A stretch of 64,000 bases of DNA from the NCBI GenBank assembly GCA_008508345.1, contig QNGE01001000.1, forward strand, positions 95,652 through 159,651, given 5' to 3'. This DNA is from Paragonimus westermani. Taxonomy: Eukaryota > Platyhelminthes > Trematoda > Plagiorchiida > Troglotrematidae. Shown piece by piece: positions 1 through 12,798 of the stretch; within the stretch, counting starts at the first letter, position 1; each line of letters opens with the position of its first letter. The translations under genes and the position numbers were made by a program. A model generated the notes under the pieces. The model saw nothing but the letters and a program-made list of their open reading frames with translations. It did not search any database and was not told where the DNA came from.

Positions 1-3000
1 GACATGGTGTCCAAAGCGACTGGAGTATCCTCAGAAGAGTGAGGTGTGCAAATGAGTGTTTTTGTTACTAGTCCCGTTGAGACGCTTACGTGGTGTATTG
101 GTTTCTGCAATAAAACAACCTCCGTGTCATCCGCCTTCTGGATTCACAACACTGATATTCATTATAAAAAAACAATATTAATGATAGGAAATTTTTTGTT
201 TATTTGGGCCTGACCGATGATTATCTTTAACCCATTTTTGAAGAGTTCTGGAGTAAGTCATAGACAGTCAGTGTGTTTTTGGTGGACCGTACCACTACAG
301 CCGTTTGTCATCTGGTGTTAGGTAAGCCGCGGTAACTATTCGTTAACTAAAGGACTGTACCGCCTGGTATTCCAGGTGTAGTAGTGACATATCGGCTATC
401 TGTAAGACTCCAGATAATCCTTCCGACAGACTGCATTCACTGCTGTAGAAAGCAGTGTCACTTGTTCAGCTTGAATGCAAACAAGTTTCATTCTATTCCA
501 CTACCACTCAAGTATGTAATATTTATGTTCAATCAATACTGTGGATTTCTTAGTTCTGCCAGCTCCAGTACAGTTCCGATTACGTTCCAATTCCATTCTT
601 TTCTATGTACAGTGAGTCATTACTGCTTTGATTATCTACAGTGGAAGAGATCCAACCTTCAACAAGTCGTCCTTGGACAATTGTCACCGGTCGCAGGTGT
701 GCCAAAAGTTATCCCCACATGGTCAGCTCACTTCAAATTTCCAATCCTCTTCCCGCCCAGTTTACTCTTAATCCGTCAAGTTTAATTGTTGCAGATGCAT
801 TAAATTATGATGCGGATGTTATCGAAATTTAAGGTTTTCCTGATGATCGTAAAAACTATCACAGACAGCAACCTCAAACAGCTTCGGAGAATTAATCGAA
901 TGCGAAAAGAACAACTGAGCAAACACATTGGTTGTGGAGAAATTCACTAAATCGCCTCACAGTCGTCACCCACCGGCACTTGCGAATCAATTGCTGCTGA
1001 CCTCTAGTTGTAGATGAAAAGAAGAAAAATTAGTCAGTTCTCCTACGCTTTGGTAACACATTAACTCAGGGTTCGATTAAGTAGATTACATACCATGGCT
1101 GATAGATCCCAAACCTATTTCGAATGAAGATATTATTGCATTTGCTATTACGGTCGAGAACGATGACAACCAGTTTGGTAGCAATGACGCTAGAAGATTG
1201 CACATTGTCTTCAAACAGACTAGGTTAGCTGCTGGAAATGATGAAGCATCCTAACATGGCTCTTTTCACCCCGTACATCTAAGAATGGTATTCACTCCTA
1301 AGCCATTCGTAGAATATTAGATCAAAAATAAAACGTCCAATAATGTCAGCTTATTTCGCGTTCGTTCACTTGCTTGCTTTTAAGAAGTAGAACATCCCAC
1401 TCGCACAGTGATGCGTTAGGCAAGAAGAATGTGCAAACACCACCCAACTCAGTTGGAAATACACAACAACGTAGACTCTCCAGCGCAATTTCGATCTACC
1501 TGATCGACTCCGGCCAATGAGTCCATTTAAATAGGGCTTTGAAACCGATTCATCATGTCCAACGTATGCACACTAAATATGATATATTTCAGCTGCGAAC
1601 GAGTCGGTTCAGTGCATTTCAACTTCTGTGAAAACTTCCGGGTGTGTATGAACAACTTTGGTAAGTTTATAATTAATACTTTATTTGCAGATAGCGGGAG
1701 CCATATAACTCATACTCAGCAGATTACGCAGACCATTGCAGCTGACATGAATGTTTGAAAGAAATGTGCTCATGTTCACCCAACCTCAAGATATGCATCT
1801 ACATTTCCTGTGACGGCAGATGTGTCTGAAGTTCGCCGAATGGCAACAACAATAACAACAACAATAAACCGACCTCGCTTCTCTGGCAAATTTTGATCGG
1901 TAAACAGATACTGCTGATACCGTTTTACGATGTGGCTTCAGTAGCTGCTGCAATAGGTAAGATGTTCACAGCCACTGTAAAATTGCACTGGTTGTTCCTG
2001 CACCGTGAGTTAATGTGGCTGATCAACTATTATCAACTGATATCCACTAGTCGCCAGTCCATGGACACTTCGCAAAACTGTTACAACAGATCTTCAAGCA
2101 GCCCAATGTGGACTGATCGCGTGTAGCCGTATGTGTGCAGTTTTATTTGCAGGCTCAGAAGCGTTGCTGATACACAGAAAGTGTTTAATAGCTGTTCTTG
2201 TAACGAATTTTGTGGCTGTATTCAAACTGTCCCTGGTCTCGCCTAAATATCGACATCCCTAGATCAGTCGGCAAACTCTGTTTTCAGTGTGTTCAATATT
2301 CATGCTAAATAGTCTGCAGTTTTGATGGCGGAATGAGCAGCGACGGTCAGTTTCATTCCAGCGCTACATTGGTTGCTCTGTTAGTTTGGATTTTCTGACA
2401 CATCTCCATTTAAAAACGCCATGCAAATTAAGTCTCCGCAGGTTTAATCTGTTTCACAAAGATTAACGTAAAAAGGTCTATTCCCCTCCCAGTCATCTTC
2501 ATTTCCACCACCGAAATGTATGCAACGTTGATGCATTTAAATGCATGCATATCAGTTCCAAATGGAAAGGATTGGCCGTGTATGTCAATCAAATATTCCT
2601 GTTCACTTATTAGTTGGAACAGAGGCAAGATATTAAGGAGGTTTCGACGGTACCACCGTCGTATGGTATGCCTGACACACAATTATCCGGTGTACCAGAA
2701 AATCCTACTCGAGATTGTCATGCAGAAGAAATATCTAACTGACGATAAAGTGTAAATGTAAAAGGTTTCAGTGTTGGAGAAGCGGTACTTATTCAAGGTC
2801 ACACGTGGAAACATCCACACAAATCGACCCAGGCAGACTGTAACCGGAGTTGCAGAAATCGATTCAGTATCCCAGTAGACTGTAACTGATCGATTCAATA
2901 AACCAACAAAATGAAGCAACAGAGGATGAATGCCAGGAAATCGGTTACCGACAAAACGTTGCTTACACTGTTCAGCATATCGCGGCACACGTAAAATTCA

Positions 3001-4695
3001 TTATCGGCAGTTACATCTAGTCCAGCCAACATGCATCAGCTCACAAAAGAATTATACAATGCGGAAGACGGTCTTATATCACGAGGGCCCTGGACAATCT
3101 CAGATGAATCAAAAGTTTATCGTTCACCACTGTCTTTTTTTCTGAAACGGAAGTTTTCCCCATTGCTTTACAAAAAATAAATCACTCTGGGTGACGAAAA
3201 GTTCTAAGTCTTTCATGAGCCTGACTGTTGGGAGTCCTGGTGGCGTCTTTCAATCGCGCTGGTGGCTTATTCATTGAGGCTTCAGCAGAAGATGGTAACT
3301 AGGTTCCGTCACCAAACTAGATGGGTTTGCTTACGCCTGGGTGTGTGAACGTTTAGGTTTGAGTGCAGAGCATGAATTTTGTATGGCTAGGTTAGGGTTG
3401 CATACTAAATGCCAGATTTGATGAACAATCGAGTATCTCTTATTAATGGTGGCTTCCATTCCCACAAATTTACCATTTTGTAATCGATCACCTCTTCACG
3501 ATCGACTACTTCCAGTCACCACTGCGCATGATTTTTGTTTGGGTTCTGTACTCACTCGGTCGTAGGATGTATGCGTTGTTCTGAACTCCTCTGAATTTCT
3601 TCCGTGTTGCATGAAACTGAGTCTTTTTGGGCGCGGTCATCGAATGAAACGGTTCATGTAGTCATTAGAAGGGAAGGCAGCAGATTCGTGGATTTTGTGT
3701 TTCAGCGTACTAATCTGTTGAAAACTTTGTCTATTGGCTGTCAGATGATTCAGAGTTTGCATCACAAATCAGTAAGGCACTATACGGCTTTCTTCGGGTG
3801 GTCTGGTATTCAACTGATATTTATTTACTCTGGCATTCATGTGCCGTTTCACCTTGCTGACTTCACTGCTAACAAAATATAAGGCCAAACGTTTCGTATG
3901 GATCATGCAGTCAAGGGCTGATCAGTATGGGGTTGAACCAACATTGAAACAGGCTAGGTACAAATAGCACGAGGTTGGTACGTTTTGATCGTTTTTCCCC
4001 CCGTCAAATTTGCAGAATCGAACAATGCTAATGGATTGGAGCCTATTAAAACATGCTGGCTTAACATGTTCTAAGAGAACGAAAGTGCAACAACATGTAC
4101 ACAAATAGTGTGAAAGACAAGCGACACGTGAGTGGTAAATAAACCAATGATTTTGTTTCTTAACCCTAAGCATTTGAAAACATGGTCGTGGTTGACCGTC
4201 ACGTTAGTTCCAACTTGCTGAGCCGAATTTCTGAGTTACTCGACCATTTTTGACGCAACTTTCCAACTTTGTTTGCTCTGGCTAAATGGCGACCGGATAT
4301 GTGATGTACGTGATTAATTTAGTCGGATAAAACCAAGTTTGGTATGACCTGAACTGAGTGCGGCCCATTCTACGTTAAGCGGGTGAAATCTGTGTTCACG
4401 GCGATGTTTACGTGTGTAAACTGAACAGAACCGGTAAACAAGCCTAAGCTGTCACCAACAATCTGAGTTACAATTTCTTGATGTTATGTGAGGCAAACTG
4501 CATCACAAGGCTGCACGCATTGTGTAGGCTGGTAGGCCTCCTGTAAACCGATGAGTCAGAAGTACTTGAATTGAATTATTTAGGTGCCCAAAAATCCTAG
4601 TGGTAACAGTGAAAGCAGCTTGACTGAGCTGGTGTGACCTACTTCACTCACACGCATCTCTAGAAATTAGCAGCAAAATGAACGTAAATGTCTAA
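1..4695. other. Intergenic DNA without recognisable gene
   Basis: No protein family, RNA gene or transposon domain could be recognised on either strand. Open frames are all short (at most about 130 codons), overlap on both strands and show no motif. The only simple structure seen is a CAA-type microsatellite near 1.85 kb. The stretch could be old, fully decayed repeat sequence. Confidence 0.6.
1843..1867 (+). repeat. CAA trinucleotide microsatellite
   Basis: An imperfect run of CAA units interrupted by two AAT units. Short simple repeat with no evident coding context. Confidence 0.8.
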
Positions 4696-4699
4696 TTTT

Positions 4700-4838
4700 C
4701 AAATTGAACATCACTCACATTTGATCGCAGCCTTCGCATTCAGATAAACTTTGCAGATAGCCTCTTTCAAAAAGAAACACTAGACTCGAGTTTCGCTCTC
4801 ACGTGAGCTCATCAGTAATGCATATCCTTGTCACGGCC
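4700..4838 (-). mobile_element. Hammerhead SINE copy A, 5'-truncated
   Basis: Read on the minus strand, this segment matches the body of the full copy at 17.7-17.9 kb from just downstream of the pol III box B through the hammerhead and the conserved GAAAGAGGCT block to TTGAAAAT. The tRNA-like head is missing because the copy meets an inverted copy (B) at the single N at 4839. The 3' part diverges after TTGAAAAT from the tail seen in copies B and D. The inverted junction at an N may be an assembly fold-back rather than genuine genome structure. Confidence 0.85.
4778..4820 (-). ncRNA. Hammerhead ribozyme A, complete core
   Basis: The minus strand reads stem I strand CATTA, core CTGATGA, stem II GCTC-ACGTGA-GAGC, core GAAA, a minimal stem III (AC-TCGA-GT), cleavage site after GTC, and the closing stem I strand TAGTG. 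CATTA and TAGTG form five pairs including one U.G wobble, and all conserved core positions are present. A possible outer helix (AAGGA with TCTTT) lies beyond an internal loop. This is a type I layout, open at stem I, as in Schistosoma SMalpha repeats and Penelope-like or retrozyme hammerheads. Activity is inferred and not shown. Confidence 0.85.
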
Positions 4839-4839
4839 N
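4839..4839. other. Single ambiguous base at an inverted junction
   Basis: One N separates two inverted partial SINE copies. Such a point is typical of a join, edit or collapsed hairpin in an assembly, so the palindrome around it should be treated with caution. Confidence 0.9.
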
Positions 4840-4864
4840 GTGAGAGCGAAACTCGAGTCTAGTG
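4840..4864 (+). ncRNA. Partial hammerhead ribozyme B
   Basis: Only the 3' half remains: part of loop II, the stem II strand GAGC, core GAAA, the minimal stem III with GTC cleavage site, and the stem I strand TAGTG. The CTGATGA core is absent, so this copy cannot fold alone into a hammerhead. Confidence 0.8.
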
Positions 4865-4977
4865 TTTTTTTTCGAAAGAGGCTGGCTGGAAAGTCTATCT
4901 GAATGCGAAGTTTGCGATCAAATGTGAGTGATAGTCAACTTGAAAATAAACCAAATCCCCGACTACTCATCAGTAAA
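4840..4977 (+). mobile_element. Hammerhead SINE copy B, 5'-truncated
   Basis: This plus-strand copy begins inside stem-loop II of the hammerhead and runs through the GAAAGAGGCT block, the ATCTGAATGCGAAG block and a tail that ends ACTCATCAGTAA. It matches copy D at 17.78-17.91 kb along its whole length. It lacks the tRNA-like head and the first half of the ribozyme because of the junction at 4839. Confidence 0.85.
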
Positions 4978-4984
4978 TATATAA

Positions 4985-7900
4985 TTTTACCAAACGATAG
5001 AGCAACTTACAAACGAGACATTATTATCGTACCAGTGCGTAAGGGAACAAGACGAATTGTTTCCATCCTTGTCGTTAAAATGCAGTCTGATATATTTTTA
5101 AATAATGCTTCATCACATTTTCCCCTCCACAGTCGAATAATTTTTAAAATTTGTCAGATGTCCTCAGTGACACCATATCCATGATGAAGACATCCATCGA
5201 ATTCGGATCGAGTTAATGTGCAGTACGCAACGTGGCATTAGAAGTACTTCAAGCAGCGAGCATAGAACAAAGTTGGAGCTCCTGACTTACGGGTTAGACA
5301 CGTAGCAACAACTGCACATGCTATTTAGTTGTTATGTTTGGCTCCACGTGCCGTGTTGCGCAGTGACAAGGAGACTCGACGTAGTTGAATACATGAGGAG
5401 GTTGGTGACAGGTTAATCGGAAGGATTTGGTCTTGGCAGGATGAACGATACTCACAAGTGTATACGGATGGATACACTGGAGAAGAACGGAGTGAAGAGT
5501 TCTGGTAACATTCATCAAAAGCTTATTCGGATCAGCCAGGCAACTGGAACCAACAAGATGACTTGCCAACAAGGGCGAGAAAACAGACACTTGTTGGATA
5601 ACCATATGCCCCATTATGACTGCTTCACTGGTCCATTGGATCCAACTGTTACTGACGAAGATTAGATGAATCGGACAGTCTAGTGAGCCGCCATAGACTA
5701 TCGCGCCGAATAGGTCGTTCAAACTCCATGATAAGATTGACACAAAACCAGGTTAATTTGCAGCCTTTTTTGAATAGCTTTTCCGTTAGACCTATCCAAG
5801 TTCCAACCGCAGGGATTCAAATTACGTACAATTAATTGAACCCAACTATAATTCCACTACTGATATTAGTTCGGAGCTACTAGAGGGGATTGAGAGTGCA
5901 GCGTAATTCTCACAGCTCACGGAAAACTTGTGAAATATGTCATCAGTGAATTGCTCCGTGGAAGTTAACAAGTAGCCAAGTGAGTTCACCAATGAAGTTT
6001 TATAACAAAAATTTCCCACCAGATTGAAAAGTTAGCCGACACTTTCTGTTCACAGTACACACAGTGGAAAGTATCACAAACTTAGGCACCACTTCATGCC
6101 ATCCCCACCAAACGATCGTGAAATTTCACTTAATTTAATCGTCGGGTACCATTCACAAGATTCATTCGTCTGCATGAACCTGCAGTGGTCTTCACTGCCT
6201 AATTGATCGGAGATAAAAATCTGACCCACTGTTGGGTTCTTACCAAAGAATACCGCAAACCGGAAGTTATTAAAATTTCTGTCATTAGTCCTTCCAGGAG
6301 CAGCGCGTTACCTTGAAACTTTAGCACGTACCATCGGTGTCTACATTCTTGCTACAAAGTCCAATGTATGTGAACACTATCGCTGCCTGAAGCCTGTCTA
6401 AATGGGACTGTGATGCAATAATGAAACCCCAGTGTACTTTCTCCTTGAAGAAACTTTAAAAACGATTGCTTTACTTGTAAGCCGAGGATGTTACATCTAC
6501 AGTGTGCGTAGCACTTTCTGAAATATCTTTGTGTGTGTAAAATTTTAATCTGTGAACAAGACGCGTAGTCATTTGTTTAAAGCTTCGTGATCTAGGACTT
6601 CGATCTGTTTAACCTCTACATATGAATACCGCCTGTTTGAATGTTTTATTCTCCGTTGCACAGCACACAAATAAATTGTGGATTCTCTAGTGATTAACTA
6701 CATAACATATCTCCGTTCAAGATGCGAAATATAATGAACAAGGTTTTAAATTAAGAGTAATGAAAAAACCTGTAGATATTGACTTTTGCACAGGTGTATT
6801 GTCACCATAAAAACGAAACACACTGCTTCCCAGGATTACAACAATAACAAACTGAACTTAACCCCAATAATTTTGACGGGTACAGTGTTCTGGTTGTAGG
6901 CCACTATTGAACCCATTCCACAGAGACCTTGGTCATTACTCCCATTGTGTGTGATGTATATAGCATCTATTGCGTCTAATTGTATAGTACATCCCAGAAG
7001 TATGAACCTGACGAAAAAATTCGTGGTCCGAACAGAGGGGTCTGCTATAATTTACATTCATAACTTGAGCCTATGTGACTAGTCTGAATATTTGAATTTT
7101 TCTATTCTTGCTGGAGCCTAAACCAATGAACAGGACTGAAAATCGAGTCGGGTTAGAGGACAGGCCGAACACGCTCTGAAGCCACAGTTATGTGCTTAGC
7201 ATGCGCTTTCGAAAACCAAAATGGTGTTAATCACACGACAGCGTGTAGTGTTACATAGGAACAGTTTCTTGAACAAACCGATATAGGTGATATACTTCAG
7301 CAACACAAGGTACACAAAAGCATTTCGACATAATAACAATGCCGAAACGATAAAATCATCAATGACAACTTAGTGAGTGAAAAACACATTTTCTCAGGTG
7401 GCTCATCAATGTTCATTCATGTAATTTTTCTCGAGTATCTAAATACGACACACAAGTAGAATGGTTTCTTCGTTTGTCTTCACCCCAACACTGTTCACCA
7501 CTTTTATCTTCACACGTCAAAGGTTCGACGCTTAACAAGAAAAAGGTGTCTTCACTGATGACGTTGCTTTAGATTGTGGAAAGTCCAGAAGCTAGCGCAG
7601 TAGCGTAATTCAACATGTCATCATCTAGCAATTATAGTGGTTGCTGTCACTCATAAGATGACTGAACAGTGTGCACGGTTGAAAAGAGGGTTAACAGGAC
7701 AAATTTTCGTCGATATGAATCAAACATACTGTTTTCATTTATACAATTGTTGAGTTTGTCCATATCTGGCGAGGACTGGGGTACAACAATTCAGCTGGTA
7801 TGTAGAGTCAACTGAGAAGCACCGGTCTAGAGAATGATTGAAATTCAGCATTTTTCAGCATCAAGAGACAAACAACATCAATACACTTCTCGGTCTAGGC

Positions 7901-10900
7901 CACGTGAGTGAAGGCCTGAAATGTTGAATTGACTATGACATGAACCAAAATTATTGGGGTTGTACAGCAGAAAGATCAAAGAACTATACCTTTCGAGGAC
8001 TGAGTTTAATATCGTTTAAAACATCGGCGACATACACACTCGTCGGACGCGTTACATATTTTACAAAAGCTTCCGTAGAACAGATCAGTAGAGAGAACAA
8101 TGTGGGAAAGGTTTAAACTAATTACTACTGGTGGGTGGTTCGACCCTCCGAGATATGTCACCTAGCCTACATATTAGTGAAACAAAGCAGTTTGATGATG
8201 CGCGTTCAGTAGGTCATCTCCACTGTGGTTTGGTGGACCGACTCGTCATAAGTCAACAGTTGACACTCTCACACTGAGTTAACCATTTCTAGTGTTCACT
8301 GCTGTCCCACCTGTCGTGGTGCTGGGATGCAGTTGTTTGTGTTTAACTTGTTACTTAAATGGTCCCGTTAATACAGCGGTCATCATTTCTTTACACTAAT
8401 CATGTGAGGTGATTCGTTTCACCGAATGTACAACCAGGATAGACTTGCAATGGTTCGCAAACTGTTCTGGTCAGTATTTGCCCACGTCTGAAGACCACTA
8501 GCGGTTGATTACCTTGTGATGGATTTGCTGAAATTTGTTGGGTATGTTTGACGCTACATAGTATTTGCAATGCCGAACGTCCAGTTTTTCAAGGTGCCGT
8601 TGGTTGGTACTTAGAAAGCCGGTCCTAAACCTGCTTTTCTTTTGTCCGTGTCAGCTGCAGTTAACAATTATCAGGAACTTCGTGCCATGATATCACGCAA
8701 ACAATGTGTCTTCTTTCTCATGGCTGTCACTGCGTGCTTCCTATGCATTTCTTTCTTGGATTTGTTTGACATACTCTTACATTCATCTGTGCCTGATTGT
8801 TTCAGTGAGCTCATTGACCGATGAACACACTATCAGATCGCTTTCCGGATGGCCCAATTTAGGTCCGGATAATTTCTGTCTGCTCACTCCCCATTCAAGC
8901 TGAGAAAGCATATTTTTTGAAGTAAATAAAGCCGTATAATTTCCAGTCATTTCCATTTATTTCTGATTTTATTTGCAGACTTGGAAAGTAATTCTGTCAA
9001 CCCGACCACCTGCCTCGGCCTTAGCAGAGTTGTCGACTTTGCGTTGCTTAGCGAATTAGCCGAAATGACCAAGACCGATTTAACAGTCCGGGCGTTTCAC
9101 TCCCAACTTCAGCAGTCACCGTAGCTATCAGGTTGTTTTCGGATTAGGTACAATCTGACCACTTGGGGAAAAGCATGTTCAAATTGTCCGACCCTTCGGA
9201 AGACGGCTACAATCGAAGCCTGTACCAATCCGAGTAGGTGGCCTATGTACCCACAGGCAAACTATCGATGTGTCAGGTTTCGCATCTTAGTTAGAGAGGA
9301 TAGAAATACACAATCACTGTGAGCTCCGTATATACAGAGTACCTTATGCTCAATTGGAATAGTTGTGTCAGCCCACGTCTCCGACGGCCTGACACCTATG
9401 TACAGGCAAGTCTGTGCCGGGCACATTCATACCCTCACACTCCGTCCGAGCCAAGCCCTGTGTTAGTCAGCTTACTCACATGCAGGTTAGTGATGCGATT
9501 TTGTTCTCCACTGAAACCCAAAGAAATTCCTTGGACCTTCTCTGAGTGACTCCACAGCAGGCGAAAATGCATCGAGATATTTTAGTCCGTAAAGATATAG
9601 AGCAAAGTTGCGCAAACTGAGGTCCGCGATCCTCAGATGGGTAGCAGAAGCACCCTGAATTTTTCGCGTGTGGCAAAGGTACGTGTTTGAAACTCCCACG
9701 AACGAACCGTCGAAACTTTTACTATGTTATGATGCGTTTTAACCTCCTCCGGTAAGGACAGTCCCAGTGAACATCTGATGACCACATGATAGCTAAGATT
9801 GTTAACGTTTCACCTCTTGAATGTTATCCATTGAATAGTTTGATTGCACATCAGTTTATCGGCTGACTGGCTCAGAGTTAATCTAGCGGAATGAACGGGC
9901 TGCCTTGACCCACGGTTCTCACTGTTAGCTCCGTCTGCTGGTGGTGCGACCAGTACATGCCCAGACAAAAAAGAAGCCGTAGATGACAGCATCATGAGAG
10001 TGGACCGTCAGTGTAGAAGAAGAGGGCACACTGATAAAAAAAACAACCAGAAAACAGGGTTATGCGTGTTCTACTCAAATTTTTGTGTACCTCTAGCGCT
10101 AAAACTACAAGCTAAATTACCTTCACCTCTCGGAATCATTGACGAACAGAATCATCAAGCGATAAAAACTGATGCACCCAATACATTCGAGGCATAAGAA
10201 TAGAGACTACGCTTTTATAGGAGTTAGAAACTATGGCACACAGGAGATTCAAATGATATGGTTAAGCAATCGTCAGTATTGTCAAGGATCATATGACAGT
10301 CTCAGAAGATCAAAATAAAATTGCCGTGAAACACGGAATGCTTTAAAATTCACAAGTGGATGAATGCTCCTGTGACTATTAAAATGTGCGAAGATAATAC
10401 CAAGGAGTTAAAGCGTAGTTCCCGTTTCGTGGAATCTATCAAATTAAAAACTCAGAAAGTTTCAGAATATATTGGTAGGCATTTGCCACTTGTGCCATTT
10501 TTTCATCTTCAGCATCTACAGCTCGATGAGTGCAGTGATAGAGTCATAGGCTCACTGGTTGTTGCAAAAGGACGAACAATCTTTGCTTGTATATTGGTCG
10601 GATTGCTTGCAGATATAAGCCATTGGTGAGTGGAACAAAATAAAGACAAATTCAATGAAGCCGCTTGCTGCAATCAGTTCGGCTCAAACACCGAAACATA
10701 CTGAAACAGTATTCCGTCAAACACGTGCAGTCAATGATCCGTAAAGTTCCGCTAGAAAAACGGTCAGGAAACTTGTAGTGCTGGTCACCTGTCACTTCTG
10801 TGCCGATAGAGTATTATTTTAAAAACCCGAATCTATTCACCCGTAACCACAGAGTTAAGCAATCCGTTCCGGTATGAACAAATCCTAGCGATGAAGCAGT

Positions 10901-11095
10901 TTTGTCTGAAACGTACCGTCTCTGTTCCACCACCCAATTCCCACAAATTGTCTGTTAACTGGCCATTCTTGATTGGTACTAGTAGAGGTACCAGTGGATC
11001 AACCAAAGATGTGATGGATTTTGTAGGTAAAAGGCAAATCTTTCTTGAGGTGTTTGTAATTCAATAGTATTCGGCCCAATTCTATCAAACTTCCC
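4985..11095. other. Intergenic DNA without recognisable gene
   Basis: About 6.1 kb with no recognised protein motif, RNA gene or transposon end. The longest frame is 140 codons on the minus strand (5321-5743), with no signal, membrane or catalytic pattern that I can name. AT-rich tracts occur but no long repeat was noticed. Confidence 0.55.
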
Positions 11096-11099
11096 AAGT

Positions 11100-11840
11100 A
11101 GGGGATTTTCCTGAGACCCATAGTTATTCTAGTGGCTCTCCTGTGGACACTTACAATAGCTGCCAAACTCGTTATTATAAAAATGACAGGCCTGTATGTT
11201 TGTGTCCAAGTGCAGTTGGATTATGGAGGCGAGTATGTTGGAGAACACTTCAAGATGGAACATTCCGCAAATTCTTCCTAAGAGGTTCAGGATTATTTTT
11301 GCCATATCAGCGACGGTATCATTTTTTGTAGGTTGACTTAAACTGTCCGCCGTTATGGTCCTTAGGTTTCGTTTGTATACTGACAGGGGCAGATTTATGT
11401 GACCAAGGTAATAGACAATAAAATTTTGACGGAGAACGCGCATGGCTTCACACTTGTTCACATTGAACGGCAAGTTATTTTCTATGGACCACTGACTAAA
11501 GCAGCTAAAATTATTGCATAAAGCTATCACATTTTTCGGGTATTCCAGTACTCGCCAGGGTTTTGTATCATCGACGTACGGCGACATCGGCCAATCGTAT
11601 ATATTGGATAGTTCAATAATGATTAACAGGGGTCCTCCGTGGATCCCTGCTGAACGCCGCTGTTGACTGGAAAACAATCTGGCAGCTTTCCATTCACCAT
11701 GACTTTGAACCTGTGTTCACTCAGGTAATCCTCAAACCTGGTGACTAAGCTTCCACCAAGATCTTAAGTACTGAGTTTCTGAAACGAACTGGAATGACCA
11801 ACCTTGTCAAACACTCCAAAAAAGTCAAGGTGTGCCATAA
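11100..11840 (-). pseudogene. LINE (CR1/Jockey-type) reverse transcriptase remnant
   Basis: The minus strand carries the palm and thumb part of a non-LTR reverse transcriptase. The order is a block like DFFGVFDKVGHS (motif A, the F-D-K-A/V-F-D type), then VNGKLPDCFPVNSGVQQGS (motif B, GVPQGS in intact elements), then a long frame (11129-11677) with YVDDTKPWR (catalytic Y/F-x-DD, intact Asp pair) and NKCEAMRVLR. It ends near the thumb block with LASIIQLHLD. Frameshifts separate the blocks, and the N-terminal fingers and endonuclease are missing. It belongs with CR1/Jockey-type LINEs; I cannot name the clade. It is non-functional. Confidence 0.8.
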
Positions 11841-11849
11841 TTATGGCCA

Positions 11850-12795
11850 GTTCTACGTTGACAGACTTCATCTAAACATCAGTAGCTATCAGCAAAATCG
11901 TGACGTAGGAGTATTCTCTGTAAAACCCATGGCGCCTCTTGGTGATGAGTTCGGGGTCTACAACTTTGTCCGACGAGAGTCATCCACTAAGCTCTCGATT
12001 AAGTTAAAGACAGTATTTGCTAACACTTTACTGGACCATCTCTGCAGTTATCTTTGAAGCTAGGTTTGATTGTGTACTGTTTTCAGGCTTTTGGCAAACA
12101 GCTAGTTGACAAGGAAGAAGTAAAAGGTATTGCAACCGGTTCTGCTAATTCTGCGAAGCAGCATTTCAAGACGGCAAGGGATATCTCTCACTAACGGGTG
12201 GTTTGTGAGCTAGTAAGTTATCTTATTTGGTTCTGACCTATAACACTGAAATTTGGGATGATTTAATCAAATTGCTGCCAGTTTGCTCAAAAGTCGTCCG
12301 CGACTTGTCGTTATACACACTTACTTACTGTTTACTCGGAAAACCACCAGAGGTTTGCAGTTTAGAAATGCCGACCTTGTTCCTTGTGTGTGTTTCGACT
12401 CTGTCGTAGAAAACCTGGGGAATTTATTTTTAGCTAGGCATTCAGACCTAAATTCGAGGGAATATGTTGTCTAGCTCCGTGTAGATAGGTGAATTCTATT
12501 ACCACATGATCACTACAGTCGAGTGGAGATGTGATATTTAGATTGCTTATCGTGTTAACTTTGTTATCAAGATGGTGCTCAGAACAAGAAGGTGTTCGAC
12601 TCACCCGCCACCTCTCGTGTTCCAGGGTGGTCCTGAAGGTAGTATTCTACGTGGAGAACTGTGAAAGCTCCTGTTCATAGAGGATGGTCGGCAAATTACA
12701 TTAGTAAAGTGATTGAAGTTTTGTTGAGTACCAATAACTTGTTGGACTGATTCCGGAAGATCCAGTGGTACCCTCTCACTAATAACTGAAGTCTT
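11850..12795. other. Intergenic DNA between LINE and Gypsy remnants
   Basis: No recognisable product on either strand. It may contain decayed flanks of the LINE at its left or of the Gypsy element at its right, but no LTR could be defined. Confidence 0.5.
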
Positions 12796-12798
12796 TGG

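Noticed and set aside
5321..5743. 140-codon minus-strand frame
   Set aside because: No recognisable motif, an overlapping plus-strand frame, and no sign of splicing or family similarity.
8130..8150. GGTTCGACCCTCC as a tRNA T-arm (box B)
   Set aside because: No box A at suitable distance and no cloverleaf pairing.
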